Under the pieces are notes generated by a model. That model worked only from the letters and a program-made list of their open reading frames with translations, searched no databases and was not told where the DNA came from. Below are positions 43,807-51,494 of a stretch of 64,000 bases of DNA, piece by piece. Each line of letters begins with the position of its first letter. The first letter of the stretch is position 1. The position numbers were made by a program, and so were the translations under genes. The DNA is from Pontibacillus sp. HMF3514 (lineage in GTDB: Bacteria; Bacillota; Bacilli; Bacillales; BH030062). The stretch covers positions 1,054,001-1,118,000 of the forward strand of contig NZ_CP047393.1 of the NCBI RefSeq assembly GCF_009858175.1, given 5' to 3'.

Positions 43807-43872
43807 TGATCGACATTTAACGTTTTTCACAAGTTAGCGACTCGAAAGTTGGAAAGACCTACCTCAACCGAG

Positions 43873-43909
43873 AGCAAGGTGTATGTATTCCATGCACCTT
43901 GCTTTTTTG
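43873..43909. terminator. terminator-like hairpin in a gene-free region
   Basis: AGCAAGGTG pairs with CACCTTGCT with an additional inner TATG/CATG-type pairing, followed by six T. No obvious gene precedes it on the plus strand, so it may be the remnant of a lost gene's terminator. Confidence 0.6.
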
Positions 43910-43923
43910 TGCCCGACTCCACA

Positions 43924-43950
43924 ACTTTAAAGCAGTGGGGGTCAGGCACC
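43924..43950 (+). repeat. GGGGGTCAGGCAC repeat, copy 1
   Basis: ACTTTAAAGC-A-GTGGGGGTCAGGCACC lies 56 bp before the redoxin gene. A near-identical copy with ACTTTAAAGC-G-GTGGGGGTCAGGCAC follows that gene at 44799-44824. A shortened GACAGGCACC copy is at 50297. The motif recurs in many Bacillus genomes from memory, with no known function. Confidence 0.7.
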
Positions 43951-44005
43951 TTATTTGTGTTTCAGTCCCATCCAGAAGTAAACTAAAGGTGAAAGGTGGG
44001 ATACT

Positions 44006-44776
44006 TTGTTATTACAAAAACTTGAGAACGTTGAACTTCTTGATTTAGATGGTAATACAGTCTCCACTGATGATTTTCGTGGAAAAAACACGTTAATTTT
44101 CATGTGGGCGTCCTGGTGACGATGCCGCCAGCAGTTGCCTGGATGGCAGCAAGTATATGAGAAGTACAAAGATGAAGGATTTGAGATTCTATCTGTTTCC
44201 GTTGATATTCAAGGGGCAGAGGTTGTAAAGCCGTATGTAGAAGATACGACGTTTAAGACGGTTATCGATTCAGAGAACAAGTTCGCAAATATGTTTGGGT
44301 TTAAAATTGTTCCGAACGGGATCTTTATCGATAAGGAAGGTACGATTCGTCTTCTTAAACAAGGATTTAAGGTGGACGATGATGACCATGTCGAAGCGGT
44401 TCGCAAGCTCATTTTTGGAGAGGTCGAAAAAGTTGAATTCGATGATACCTACTATAATCCAGCCGAATCATCTACGAACATGGAAAAGCAACTCGCTCAA
44501 ACCAAGTTCAAATTGGGCATGGAATACTACAACAATGGGAAGAAGGATGAGGCACTGAAAGAATTAGATGAAGCCTTACTCCTTGATACAGAAAACTTCC
44601 TGATTCGAAAACAACGATGGTACATTCGTTACCCAGAAAAGTTTTCACCTACAATTGATATTGAATGGCAACAAAATCAATTAAAACAAGAAAAAGAAGC
44701 GGAAGCACAGCAAAAAGGGGACATGATTTGTGGCCCAGAAGGCTGTGTGATTCCAGGGACTTCGAATGATGAATAA
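44006..44776 (+). CDS. TlpA/redoxin-like protein with in-frame UGA at the active site (possible selenoprotein)
   Basis: Read through one UGA, this frame encodes 256 residues. The TTG at 44006 has AAGGTGGGA upstream. Residues 1-37 (E-N-V-E-L-L-D-L-D-G ... L-I-F-M-W-A-S-W) are a normal redoxin N-terminus. Codon 38 is UGA (44117-44119), exactly where the redox centre follows W-A-S-W, and R-C-R-Q-Q-L-P-G-W-Q continues in the same frame. The rest has S-V-D-I-Q-G-A-E-V-V, the cis-Pro region I-V-P-N-G-I-F-I-D-K-E-G-T, and a C-terminal TPR-like helix pair. A hairpin directly follows the UGA. Either Sec is inserted, or this is a fresh nonsense mutation, in which case 44135-44776 would be the remnant. 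Confidence 0.7.
44123..44148 (+). promoter_or_regulatory. SECIS-like hairpin just after the UGA codon
   Basis: UGCC (44123-44126) pairs with GGCA (44145-44148) and CCAG (44128-44131) with CUGG (44139-44142). A G / AU internal loop contains an unpaired U, and the 7-base apical loop is CAGUUGC. The stem begins three bases after the UGA, and the apical loop is 12 bases after it. Bacterial SECIS elements sit within the coding region directly downstream of UGA with similar dimensions. Confidence 0.45.
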
Positions 44777-44783
44777 GATCTAG

Positions 44784-44828
44784 GTGCCTGACCCCACTAC
44801 TTTAAAGCGGTGGGGGTCAGGCACTTTT
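44784..44828. terminator. GGGTCAGGCAC palindrome, bidirectional terminator (repeat copy 2)
   Basis: GTGCCTGACCCCAC pairs with GTGGGGGTCAGGCAC around a 12-base loop, followed by TTTT. It follows the redoxin gene and shares the ACTTTAAAGC...CAGGCAC sequence with copy 1 upstream of the gene. Confidence 0.75.
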
Positions 44829-44849
44829 AATGCAGTGGGGGAGTTACCT

Positions 44850-45200
44850 TTTGAGCGGATGCACTTGAATTATGATCGGATTTTTGTTTTTATGATTACT
44901 TTTAGGCATTTGTGAGTGCGGCAGATGAAATATGAGCGGCTGGTAAGAATTATGAGCGCATATATAATTTTTTGATCGTTCCCCGCCAAATTATGATCGA
45001 AGTAGATCGCTTGGAAATTACGCAGGATCGCCTGAAAATGCTGTTCCACCGCCTGAAAGTTTGTCGGGATCGCCTGCAAAAGTCTATCCAACGCCTGAAT
45101 CCTAAGTAAGATCGCCTGAATAGCTCAATCCACCGCCCGAATTCCATCCCAAATCGCCCGAACCACCATCCCAAACCGCCTGAACCCACCATCCCAGCTC
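44850..45200. repeat. degenerate 21-bp tandem array, CGCCTGAA type
   Basis: CGC occurs at 45008, 45029, 45050, 45071, 45092, 45113, 45134 and 45155, always 21 bp apart, and once more at 45177. Units read GATCGCCTGAA or CACCGCCTGAA with variable linkers. The 5-prime half (44850-45000) is a more diverged GAGCGG/GATCG version at 18-21-bp steps. Long minus-strand open frames here are by-products of the seven-codon period. It separates the convergent redoxin and tetR genes. Confidence 0.82.
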
Positions 45201-45203
45201 AAA

Positions 45204-45232
45204 TAAAAAACCTGCACCCCAGCGGGCACAGG
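45204..45232 (-). terminator. terminator of the tetR-family gene
   Basis: On the minus strand CCTGTGCCC pairs with GGGTGCAGG, with two mismatched pairs in the middle of the stem, followed by six T. Confidence 0.6.
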
Positions 45233-45236
45233 CTCA

Positions 45237-45857
45237 TCATTCCACAAGTCCGTTCCAAAATAGATCAATAATATGTTTGGCGGCTTTTTCAGTCGAGTCA
45301 AATATCGTATTTCCGTTGGCATCGTGATAATGCCCAGCTTTTAACAATGAAATAAAGCTATGTGCGACGAACTTCGTGTGAACCTCTCGAATTTCGCCTT
45401 TATCAATTGCTTCGTTAAATGCTTCTTCCAGAGCTTCGTACATATTTTCCTCAGCTTGCTGTACCTTTTTCATTTGTTCCGCTGAAAGAGCATTTTTCAT
45501 TTCGCGCGTGAAGCCATCCATATCCATATCGCCCACTGCTGAAAGGTGAGCCATTGATACGTCATAGAGGCGATCCTTTAGAGGCTTTTTAGCTTGTAGT
45601 ATTGTATCCATTTGCTCGCGAATGCGAAGCATCATTTGAACCATAGTTTCGGTGAAGAGATCACCTTTACTTCCAAAATAGTAGTAAACCGTCGCCTTTG
45701 TCACATTGCAATGATCTGCAACATCATCGACCGAAACTTCTTGGTATCCATTTTCTAAAAACAGCTGTGCAGCTGATTGAAGTATCATTTCATTTGTAGG
45801 TTGTTTCTTTTCATTTTGCCGTGGTCGCCCAGGCGAGCGATTGCTTTTCGCTTTCAA
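45237..45857 (-). CDS. TetR-family transcriptional regulator
   Basis: A 206-residue repressor. The helix-turn-helix lies at about residues 25-60: A-A-Q-L-F-L-E-N-G-Y-Q-E-V-S-V-D-D-V-A-D then V-T-K-A-T-V-Y-Y-Y-F-G-S-K. The C-terminal ligand domain is helical. TTG start with AAGGAGA upstream. It is divergent from an MMPL-family exporter and most likely represses it. Confidence 0.87.
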   Translation of the reverse strand: MKAKSNRSPGRPRQNEKKQPTNEMILQSAAQLFLENGYQEVSVDDVADHCNVTKATVYYYFGSKGDLFTETMVQMMLRIREQMDTILQAKKPLKDRLYDVSMAHLSAVGDMDMDGFTREMKNALSAEQMKKVQQAEENMYEALEEAFNEAIDKGEIREVHTKFVAHSFISLLKAGHYHDANGNTIFDSTEKAAKHIIDLFWNGLVE

Positions 45858-45910
45858 TATGGGTCTCTCCTTGTGAGTTGTTCATTTTTAAAGAGTAAAG
45901 AAGGCGGTTC

Positions 45911-46066
45911 TTAGATGTCTAGCTCCAGCGACCAGCAACGAAGGGACTTCCCTCGCCTCCGTACGATAAGTCAACATCAAATTGCTTCACAATTTGTGTT
46001 TCCTTTATCGTACTACGGGCTCAGTCCAGTCCCTTCGTTGCTAAACGGGCGCTTCCACTTTTCTAA
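45911..46066. repeat. large imperfect inverted repeat (TCTAGCTCCAGCG element)
   Basis: The left arm begins TTAGATGTCTAGCTCCAGCG and the right arm ends GGCGCTTCC...TTTTCTAAG. Inner paired blocks are AGCAACGAAGGGACT / AGTCCCTTCGTTGCT and GTACGATAA / TTATCGTAC around a ~35-base loop. From memory, stem-loop elements with TCTAGCTCCAGCG ends are scattered between genes in many Bacillaceae. It lies between tetR and its target. Confidence 0.75.
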
Positions 46067-46102
46067 GTGTACCACATCAACACATCGAGGATATAGTAAT
46101 CA

Positions 46103-46131
46103 TTGAAAATTAACTAACCAGTATATATAAT
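46103..46131 (+). promoter_or_regulatory. promoter of the MMPL gene with TetR-type half-site
   Basis: TTGAAA (46103-46108), 17 bp, TATAAT (46126-46131). The spacer carries TAACTAACCAGT, a half-site typical of TetR-family operators, so the neighbouring repressor could bind between -35 and -10. Confidence 0.7.
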
Positions 46132-46166
46132 TAATATCAGATAAAAAGGGGGAGGGAAATACTTAC

Positions 46167-48389
46167 ATGAATGTTTTAAATAAATTAGGAAAAATCGTTG
46201 CAGGGTCTAAGACAAGATGGGTTACTATTGTCATTTGGATCCTTTTGGTTGGCATGGTGTCGTCGATTTGGCCACAAGTAAATAATGAAGAAACAAATTC
46301 TAATAATTTGTTGCCAGATGAGGCGATGTCTAATGAAGCAGCCAAGTTAGCGGAGGAAGAGTTTCCGAATGAATCTGGTGTTCCATTGTTACTTGTGTGG
46401 TACCAAGATGAAGGCTTGGAAGAAGCGGATATCAAAGAGATTCAATCCGTTTATCAAGAGCTTGAAAGTAATCCTGTAGAGTATCAATCGAAGGTGCCGA
46501 GCTTTGCCAAAATTCCTGTGGCAGCATTATTGGAATCTGCTTCAGAGGATGGGAAGGCTCTTACGACACCTGTATTTTTTAAAGAAGATGCTTCAACAGA
46601 AGAGCTACAAAAATCTCTACAAAACTTGAAAAAAATCATAACCGAAAAAGTTGGGAAAAACCCGTTTGATACGAATCTATCGGAGGATGGCTTGCATGTA
46701 AGAATGACTGGGCCTGTTGGAATTCAAACAGATGCTACGGAATTATTTAGCCAGGCAGACCTGACATTATTACTGGCAACAGTTTTACTTGTGTTGGTTT
46801 TATTAATCGTTTTATATCGTTCACCAATTTTAGCGGTAGTGCCATTAATCGGTGTTGGTTTTGCATATGGATTGATTTCACCGATGCTTGGATTTATGGC
46901 GAGTAACGGATGGATTGTGGTCGATTCGCAAGCCATCTCTATCATGACTGTACTTTTATTTGGTGCTGGAACAGATTACTGTCTATTCCTCGTATCAAGA
47001 TATCGTGATGAACTGCAGCTTGAGCCGAATAAATATAAGGCGCTCCATCTAGCAATCGCTAACTCAGGCGGAGCTATTTTGATGTCAGCAGCTACCACGG
47101 CACTGGGTTTATTAACATTATCTTTAGCACAGTACGCTTCATACGATCGATTTGCTGTACCATTTAGTCTAGCGATCGTCATGATGGCGGTAGCTGTTGT
47201 TACCATTTTGCCTGCTCTTTTAGCTGTACTTGGTAGAACAGCTTTCTTTCCTTTTATCCCGAGAACAGACAAAATGGTTGAAGAGCTTGAGAAAAAGAAA
47301 GGGAAGCGCGTCCGCAAAGGAAATACAAGAAGTCGATTCAGCAAAGCAGCCGGACGATTGGTTACGGAAAAGCCTGTTCCGATCATTGTCGTTACACTCA
47401 TTGTTCTAGGTGGATTGGCCGCTCTTGTACCGCGAATCGATTATTCTTACGGTGTGTTAGGATCCTTCCCAGAAGATATGCCTTCACGTGAAGGGTTCAC
47501 AATAATTAGTGAGCATTATCCTGCAGGTGAAATTGCTCCAACAAATGTGATCATCGATACTGAAGGGGAAGAGGTCGATGTAAAAGAGCAATTAACTGAA
47601 TTAGATTTTGTTGAAAGTGTAAGTGAACCGAGAGAGGGCAAAGAAAACAAGGAGATGCTCCAATATGTGGTGACGCTATCCTTGAACCCTTATGAGGAAG
47701 AAGCTATTGCTAGAGTTCCTACCTTAAAGGAAACTGCTGAAGATGCGCTGGCTGAAGCTGGAGTAGAAAATGCGAGTGATCAGGTCTGGATCGGTGGAGA
47801 GACAGCAACGCTCTATGATACCCAAAATATCACCAACCGAGATCAGCAGCTGATTATTCCAGTTGTGTTGCTTATTATCGCAACATTACTCCTGATTTAT
47901 TTACGCTCCATAGTGGCCATGGCGTACCTTCTGATTACAGTAGTGCTGTCATTCTTCTCTGCATTAGGGCTTGGATGGCTCATCATTCACTATGGTTTAG
48001 GAGCCGAAGCGATGCAGGGACTCATACCACTATATGCGTTCGTGTTCTTAGTGGCGCTTGGTGGAGATTACAACATCTTTATGATCTCAAGCATTTGGAA
48101 AAATCGAAAACACATGCCTTTAAAACAGGCCATCGCAGAAGGTGTAGGAGAAACAAGCAGCGTTATCACATCAGCCGGATTAATTTTAGCTGGAACATTC
48201 CTTGTATTAGCCGTGATGCCGATTCAGGTACTTGTCCAATTCGGTATCGTTACAGCGATTGGTGTCCTACTTGATACCTTCGTCGTGCGTCCATTACTCG
48301 TACCAGCGATTACAACTGTCCTTGGAAAATACTCATTCTGGCCAGGTGAACTTTGGAAGAAGGAAGATCGTGAAAAAGATCATAGTTAA
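46167..48389 (+). CDS. MMPL/RND-family exporter
   Basis: A 740-residue membrane protein with two repeats of one span, a large extracytoplasmic loop and a block of five spans. Proton-relay signatures appear as G-A-G-T-D-Y-C-L-F-L-V-S-R-Y-R-D-E-L in the first half and A-L-G-G-D-Y-N-I-F in the second. It resembles B. subtilis YdfJ. It exports a lipid or drug-like compound not identifiable here. It is controlled by the divergent TetR. Confidence 0.9.
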   Translation: MNVLNKLGKIVAGSKTRWVTIVIWILLVGMVSSIWPQVNNEETNSNNLLPDEAMSNEAAKLAEEEFPNESGVPLLLVWYQDEGLEEADIKEIQSVYQELESNPVEYQSKVPSFAKIPVAALLESASEDGKALTTPVFFKEDASTEELQKSLQNLKKIITEKVGKNPFDTNLSEDGLHVRMTGPVGIQTDATELFSQADLTLLLATVLLVLVLLIVLYRSPILAVVPLIGVGFAYGLISPMLGFMASNGWIVVDSQAISIMTVLLFGAGTDYCLFLVSRYRDELQLEPNKYKALHLAIANSGGAILMSAATTALGLLTLSLAQYASYDRFAVPFSLAIVMMAVAVVTILPALLAVLGRTAFFPFIPRTDKMVEELEKKKGKRVRKGNTRSRFSKAAGRLVTEKPVPIIVVTLIVLGGLAALVPRIDYSYGVLGSFPEDMPSREGFTIISEHYPAGEIAPTNVIIDTEGEEVDVKEQLTELDFVESVSEPREGKENKEMLQYVVTLSLNPYEEEAIARVPTLKETAEDALAEAGVENASDQVWIGGETATLYDTQNITNRDQQLIIPVVLLIIATLLLIYLRSIVAMAYLLITVVLSFFSALGLGWLIIHYGLGAEAMQGLIPLYAFVFLVALGGDYNIFMISSIWKNRKHMPLKQAIAEGVGETSSVITSAGLILAGTFLVLAVMPIQVLVQFGIVTAIGVLLDTFVVRPLLVPAITTVLGKYSFWPGELWKKEDREKDHS

Positions 48390-48397
48390 TGCACATG

Positions 48398-48429
48398 CCT
48401 GCTCTCCATATTTGGGGAGCAGGTTTTTT
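48398..48429 (+). terminator. terminator of the MMPL gene
   Basis: CCTGCTCTCC pairs with GGGGAGCAGG around a 6-base loop, followed by six T. Confidence 0.88.
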
Positions 48430-48443
48430 GTGTATAGCGCATG

Positions 48444-48608
48444 CGCTCGGAAATTGAACTTATCGCCGTAATTCTAGCTAAAACCGCCCGCATCCTGGCA
48501 CTAACCGCCTGTAAATTGTAAGTATCGCCTGAACCCTAGCAAAATGCGCCTGCAAATCAAGATAACCGCCTGAATTCTGGAACTGATCGCCTGAAACCCA
48601 ACCTCAAA
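48444..48608. repeat. degenerate 20-21-bp tandem array, CGCCTGAA type (second locus)
   Basis: CGC occurs at 48444, 48464, 48485, 48506, 48526, 48547, 48567 and 48588, at steps of 20 or 21 bp. Units read CGCCTGAA/CGCCTGTA/CGCCCGCA plus ~12 variable bases. It shares its consensus with the 44850-45200 array 3.5 kb away. It lies between the MMPL terminator and the BCCT gene. Confidence 0.82.
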
Positions 48609-48718
48609 TCTCCTTTCTACTAAAAAACAGTCAACGCATAAAACCACACCTTCTAAAGGATAATAAAATCATCATGAACGCTCAGGTTAACCATGCCTGC
48701 AGAAAGGAGTTTTACGTC

Positions 48719-50233
48719 ATGCTTAATAAATTCTCTACTGTATTTAAAATATCAGCAGGGATTATGTTGGTACTGGTTATTTTCGGGGTTGTGTGGCCTA
48801 AAGGGTTAGAGAACATCACCACGAACGTGCAAGAGTTTATTGCGAGTAAGCTGGGCTGGTACTACCTTATTATCGTTACATTCTTTGTCCTTGTTGCCTT
48901 AGTATTTTTACTCACTCCACTTGGTAAAATCAAACTAGGAAAGCAAGGGGAAAAACCTGAATTCTCCAGACCAACCTGGATTGCTATGCTTTTTAGTGCA
49001 GGGATGGGAATCGGGCTAGTGTTCTGGGGAACGGCTGAACCGATCAGCCACTACGCTGTTAGTTCTCCGACACAAGAAACAGGAACCGATCAAGCTATAA
49101 AAGACGCACTGCGTTTCACATATTTTCACTGGGGGATCCACGCTTGGGGGATTTATGGGATCGTAGCACTCGTTTTAGCTTATTTTAACTACAGACATGA
49201 TAAGCCTGGCCTCATCAGTGCAACGTTGGAACCTGTTCTTGGCGATGCAGCAAGAGGAACGACAGGGAAAGTGATCGATATTTTCGCTGTTATCGCGACT
49301 GTTATTGGGGTTGCGACGACCCTTGGTTTTGGCGCTGTTCAAATCAATGGTGGCTTGGCATATTTATTCGATATACCAAGTAACTTTTTCATGCAATTAA
49401 TCATAATTGTTATTGTAACAGTTCTATTCATGATCTCTGCCTGGACGGGATTAGGGAAAGGGATCAAAATTTTGAGTAATGCTAACATGGGATTGGCAGG
49501 TATTCTTTTTCTTCTCATTTTCATTTTGGGGCCAACATTATTCATTTTAAACCTATTTACTAACTCCATTGGCTCGTATATTCAAAACTTACCGCAGATG
49601 AGTTTCCGTATTGCGCCGTTGAATGAAGAAACGCGTGAGTGGATTAAATCATGGACGATCTTCTACTGGGCTTGGTGGATTGCATGGTCTCCGTTTGTAG
49701 GGATCTTTATTGCTCGTGTGTCAAAAGGACGCTCCATACGTGAATTTGTCTTCACGGTTTTGATCGTTCCATCGATTGTAGGTTTCCTATGGTTCGCAAC
49801 GTTTGGAGGTACAGCGATTCATCTTGAACACACAGGTGTTGCAGAGATTTCAAAACTTGCAACGGAGGAGTCGCTATTTGGTGTATTCTCGGAATTCCCA
49901 CTAGGGATGGTTGCTTCCATTGTAGCCATTTTGCTCATTAGTACATTCTTTATCACATCCGCCGATTCCGGAACATTCGTCTTGGGTTTAATGACAACAG
50001 GCGGAACAGGGGACCCGGGCCAAACGATCAAATTGACATGGGGCGTACTGCTTTCAGCTACAGCGCTAGCGCTTCTCTATACAGGAGGGCTACAAGCTTT
50101 ACAAAATACCATGATCATAGCGGCGTTACCGTTCTCGGTCATCATGTTCTTGATGTGTATTAGTTTCGTGAAGTCCGTTTACAAAGAAGGAAAAGAACTG
50201 GGGATCGGCAAGATTCAACAGAAGGAAAAATAA
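48719..50233 (+). CDS. BCCT-family glycine betaine/choline transporter (OpuD-like)
   Basis: A 504-residue secondary transporter with about 12 spans that imports compatible solutes for osmoprotection. The tryptophan-rich family signature is visible: G-M-G-I-G-L-V-F-W-G, then H-W-G-I-H-A-W-G-I-Y, and W-A-W-W-I-A-W-S-P-F-V-G-I-F-I-A-R-V-S-K-G-R-S-I-R-E-F. The ATG at 48719 has AAAGGAG nine bases upstream; an ATG at 48674 adds an unlikely polar extension. OpuD of B. subtilis is the nearest guess. Confidence 0.9.
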   Translation: MLNKFSTVFKISAGIMLVLVIFGVVWPKGLENITTNVQEFIASKLGWYYLIIVTFFVLVALVFLLTPLGKIKLGKQGEKPEFSRPTWIAMLFSAGMGIGLVFWGTAEPISHYAVSSPTQETGTDQAIKDALRFTYFHWGIHAWGIYGIVALVLAYFNYRHDKPGLISATLEPVLGDAARGTTGKVIDIFAVIATVIGVATTLGFGAVQINGGLAYLFDIPSNFFMQLIIIVIVTVLFMISAWTGLGKGIKILSNANMGLAGILFLLIFILGPTLFILNLFTNSIGSYIQNLPQMSFRIAPLNEETREWIKSWTIFYWAWWIAWSPFVGIFIARVSKGRSIREFVFTVLIVPSIVGFLWFATFGGTAIHLEHTGVAEISKLATEESLFGVFSEFPLGMVASIVAILLISTFFITSADSGTFVLGLMTTGGTGDPGQTIKLTWGVLLSATALALLYTGGLQALQNTMIIAALPFSVIMFLMCISFVKSVYKEGKELGIGKIQQKEK

Positions 50234-50235
50234 CG

Positions 50236-50266
50236 AAAAGGCATTGCCAGCTGGCGATGCCTTTTT
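50236..50266 (+). terminator. terminator of the BCCT gene
   Basis: AAAAGGCATTGCCAG is followed directly by its imperfect complement CTGGCGATGCCTTTTT, ending in a T run. Confidence 0.82.
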
Positions 50267-50310
50267 ATGCACGATCTCATATTCGACAAAAACCAGGGCG
50301 TGACAGGCAC

Positions 50311-50739
50311 CTACTGATTTAGGTTCTCAAGCTTATTCATGAACTCTGATGTATTTCGAATCGTTTGAATGAGTTGGGAGTCCTGAACCTTATCAAGAGT
50401 GAGCTGACCGTTATCGAATAAACCATTAATTTCTGCTAATATCTGTTCGTTTTTGCTTACTATGTTTTGATGTAAGTCTTCTGCAATGGTTGGGGCGTCT
50501 ATATTATTAAATGCGTTGATATCATCCTTAAGTGATTTTAATTCATTTGCTAATTTTTCTTTAGCTGCAGGATCTTTGGTAGCTTCTTTATATCGATCTG
50601 GGGCACCTTCAGCATATTCCTTTAACTGATTTATATGGTTCTTAGCATCAATTACATAATCTATAGAGTCATTCACTTCTCCTAAAGAACAGCCTGTTAA
50701 AACAAGCGTTAAAGCAACACTGGCAAGTAGTTTCTTCAT
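50311..50739 (-). CDS. DUF6376-like lipoprotein
   Basis: A 142-residue lipoprotein with signal MKKLLASVAL... ending L-T-G-C. The helical mature part with A-K-N-H-I-N-Q-L-K-E, D-I-N-A-F-N-N-I-D-A-P and L-H-Q-N-I resembles the DUF6376 family of Bacillus. The start at 50739 has GGGAGG seven bases upstream; further in-frame ATGs lie at 50745 and 50793. Function unknown. Confidence 0.75.
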   Translation of the reverse strand: MKKLLASVALTLVLTGCSLGEVNDSIDYVIDAKNHINQLKEYAEGAPDRYKEATKDPAAKEKLANELKSLKDDINAFNNIDAPTIAEDLHQNIVSKNEQILAEINGLFDNGQLTLDKVQDSQLIQTIRNTSEFMNKLENLNQ

Positions 50740-50841
50740 CAACATTCCTCCCTTTTTAACTATAGTACGGGTTTGATTCCCGAAAAGTTTCATGATTAAA
50801 AGGGGGCGTTCCGAAAAATAAGAGAAAAAGTAAAAGTTATT

Positions 50842-50873
50842 TAAAAAAAGTCTGTCCCTTGAGGCAACAGACT
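50842..50873 (-). terminator. terminator of the des-desK-desR unit
   Basis: On the minus strand AGTCTGT pairs with ACAGACT around an 18-base loop, then a run of T (plus-strand AAAAAAA at 50843-50849). It follows the desR stop. Confidence 0.8.
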
Positions 50874-50894
50874 ATAAAGAATCATTGATTTCTA

Positions 50895-51494
50895 TTACTT
50901 AAACCAACCCTTCTCCTTAAACCGCGTAATCGCTTCGATCCGATTGCTGACTTCAAGCTTTTCCAAAATAACTGATATATAGTTCCGAACCGTACCGGGA
51001 GTAATATAAAGCTCATTCGAGATGTCTTTCGTATTTTTGCCATCTGCTACGAGTTGCATGACTTCTCTTTCACGTTCGGTTAAAGGGTTCTGGGGGCTAA
51101 ACGCCAAGTCGACTAATTCAGGTGAAAAGATGCGCTGTCCATCCATGATTTTTCGAATTGAAGTGGCTAATTCCTCGCTGGGGCTATCTTTTAATAAATA
51201 CCCAGCGACTCCAGCTTTTTGAGCACGTTCAAAATAGCCAGCTCTTGCAAATGTCGTGAGGATAATCATCTTAGAAGGTTCATCCTTTAACTCTTCAGCA
51301 GCATCTAGACCTGTTTTAAGCGGCATTTCAATATCCATAATGCAAATATCAGGCTGAAGTTCTTTGACTAATTTAGTCGCTTCCTCTCCGTTTGTTGCTT
51401 GCCCCACAACTTCCATATCCTCTTCCAAATCAAGCAAGGAACCAAGCGCTCCAAGTAACATGCGTTGATCTTCAGCTATGACAATACGAATCAT
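50895..51494 (-). CDS. desR: response regulator DesR
   Basis: A 199-residue NarL/LuxR-type response regulator. The receiver domain has the acidic pair E-D near residue 8, phospho-acceptor Asp54 in C-I-M-D-I-E-M-P, and Lys in L-L-K-D-S. The C-terminal LuxR helix-turn-helix is N-P-L-T-E-R-E-R-E-V-M-Q-L-V-A-D-G-K-N-T-K-D-I. Asp54 and the neighbouring desaturase and DesK genes identify it as DesR, which activates des when membranes become rigid in the cold. It overlaps desK by 4 bp. Confidence 0.9.
   Translation of the reverse strand: MIRIVIAEDQRMLLGALGSLLDLEEDMEVVGQATNGEEATKLVKELQPDICIMDIEMPLKTGLDAAEELKDEPSKMIILTTFARAGYFERAQKAGVAGYLLKDSPSEELATSIRKIMDGQRIFSPELVDLAFSPQNPLTEREREVMQLVADGKNTKDISNELYITPGTVRNYISVILEKLEVSNRIEAITRFKEKGWFK

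Noticed and set aside
44870-45322. Three minus-strand open frames (65-80 codons) rich in Arg and Trp
   Set aside because: They follow directly from the 21-bp (seven-codon) repeat, which keeps all frames open. No start signals are convincing.
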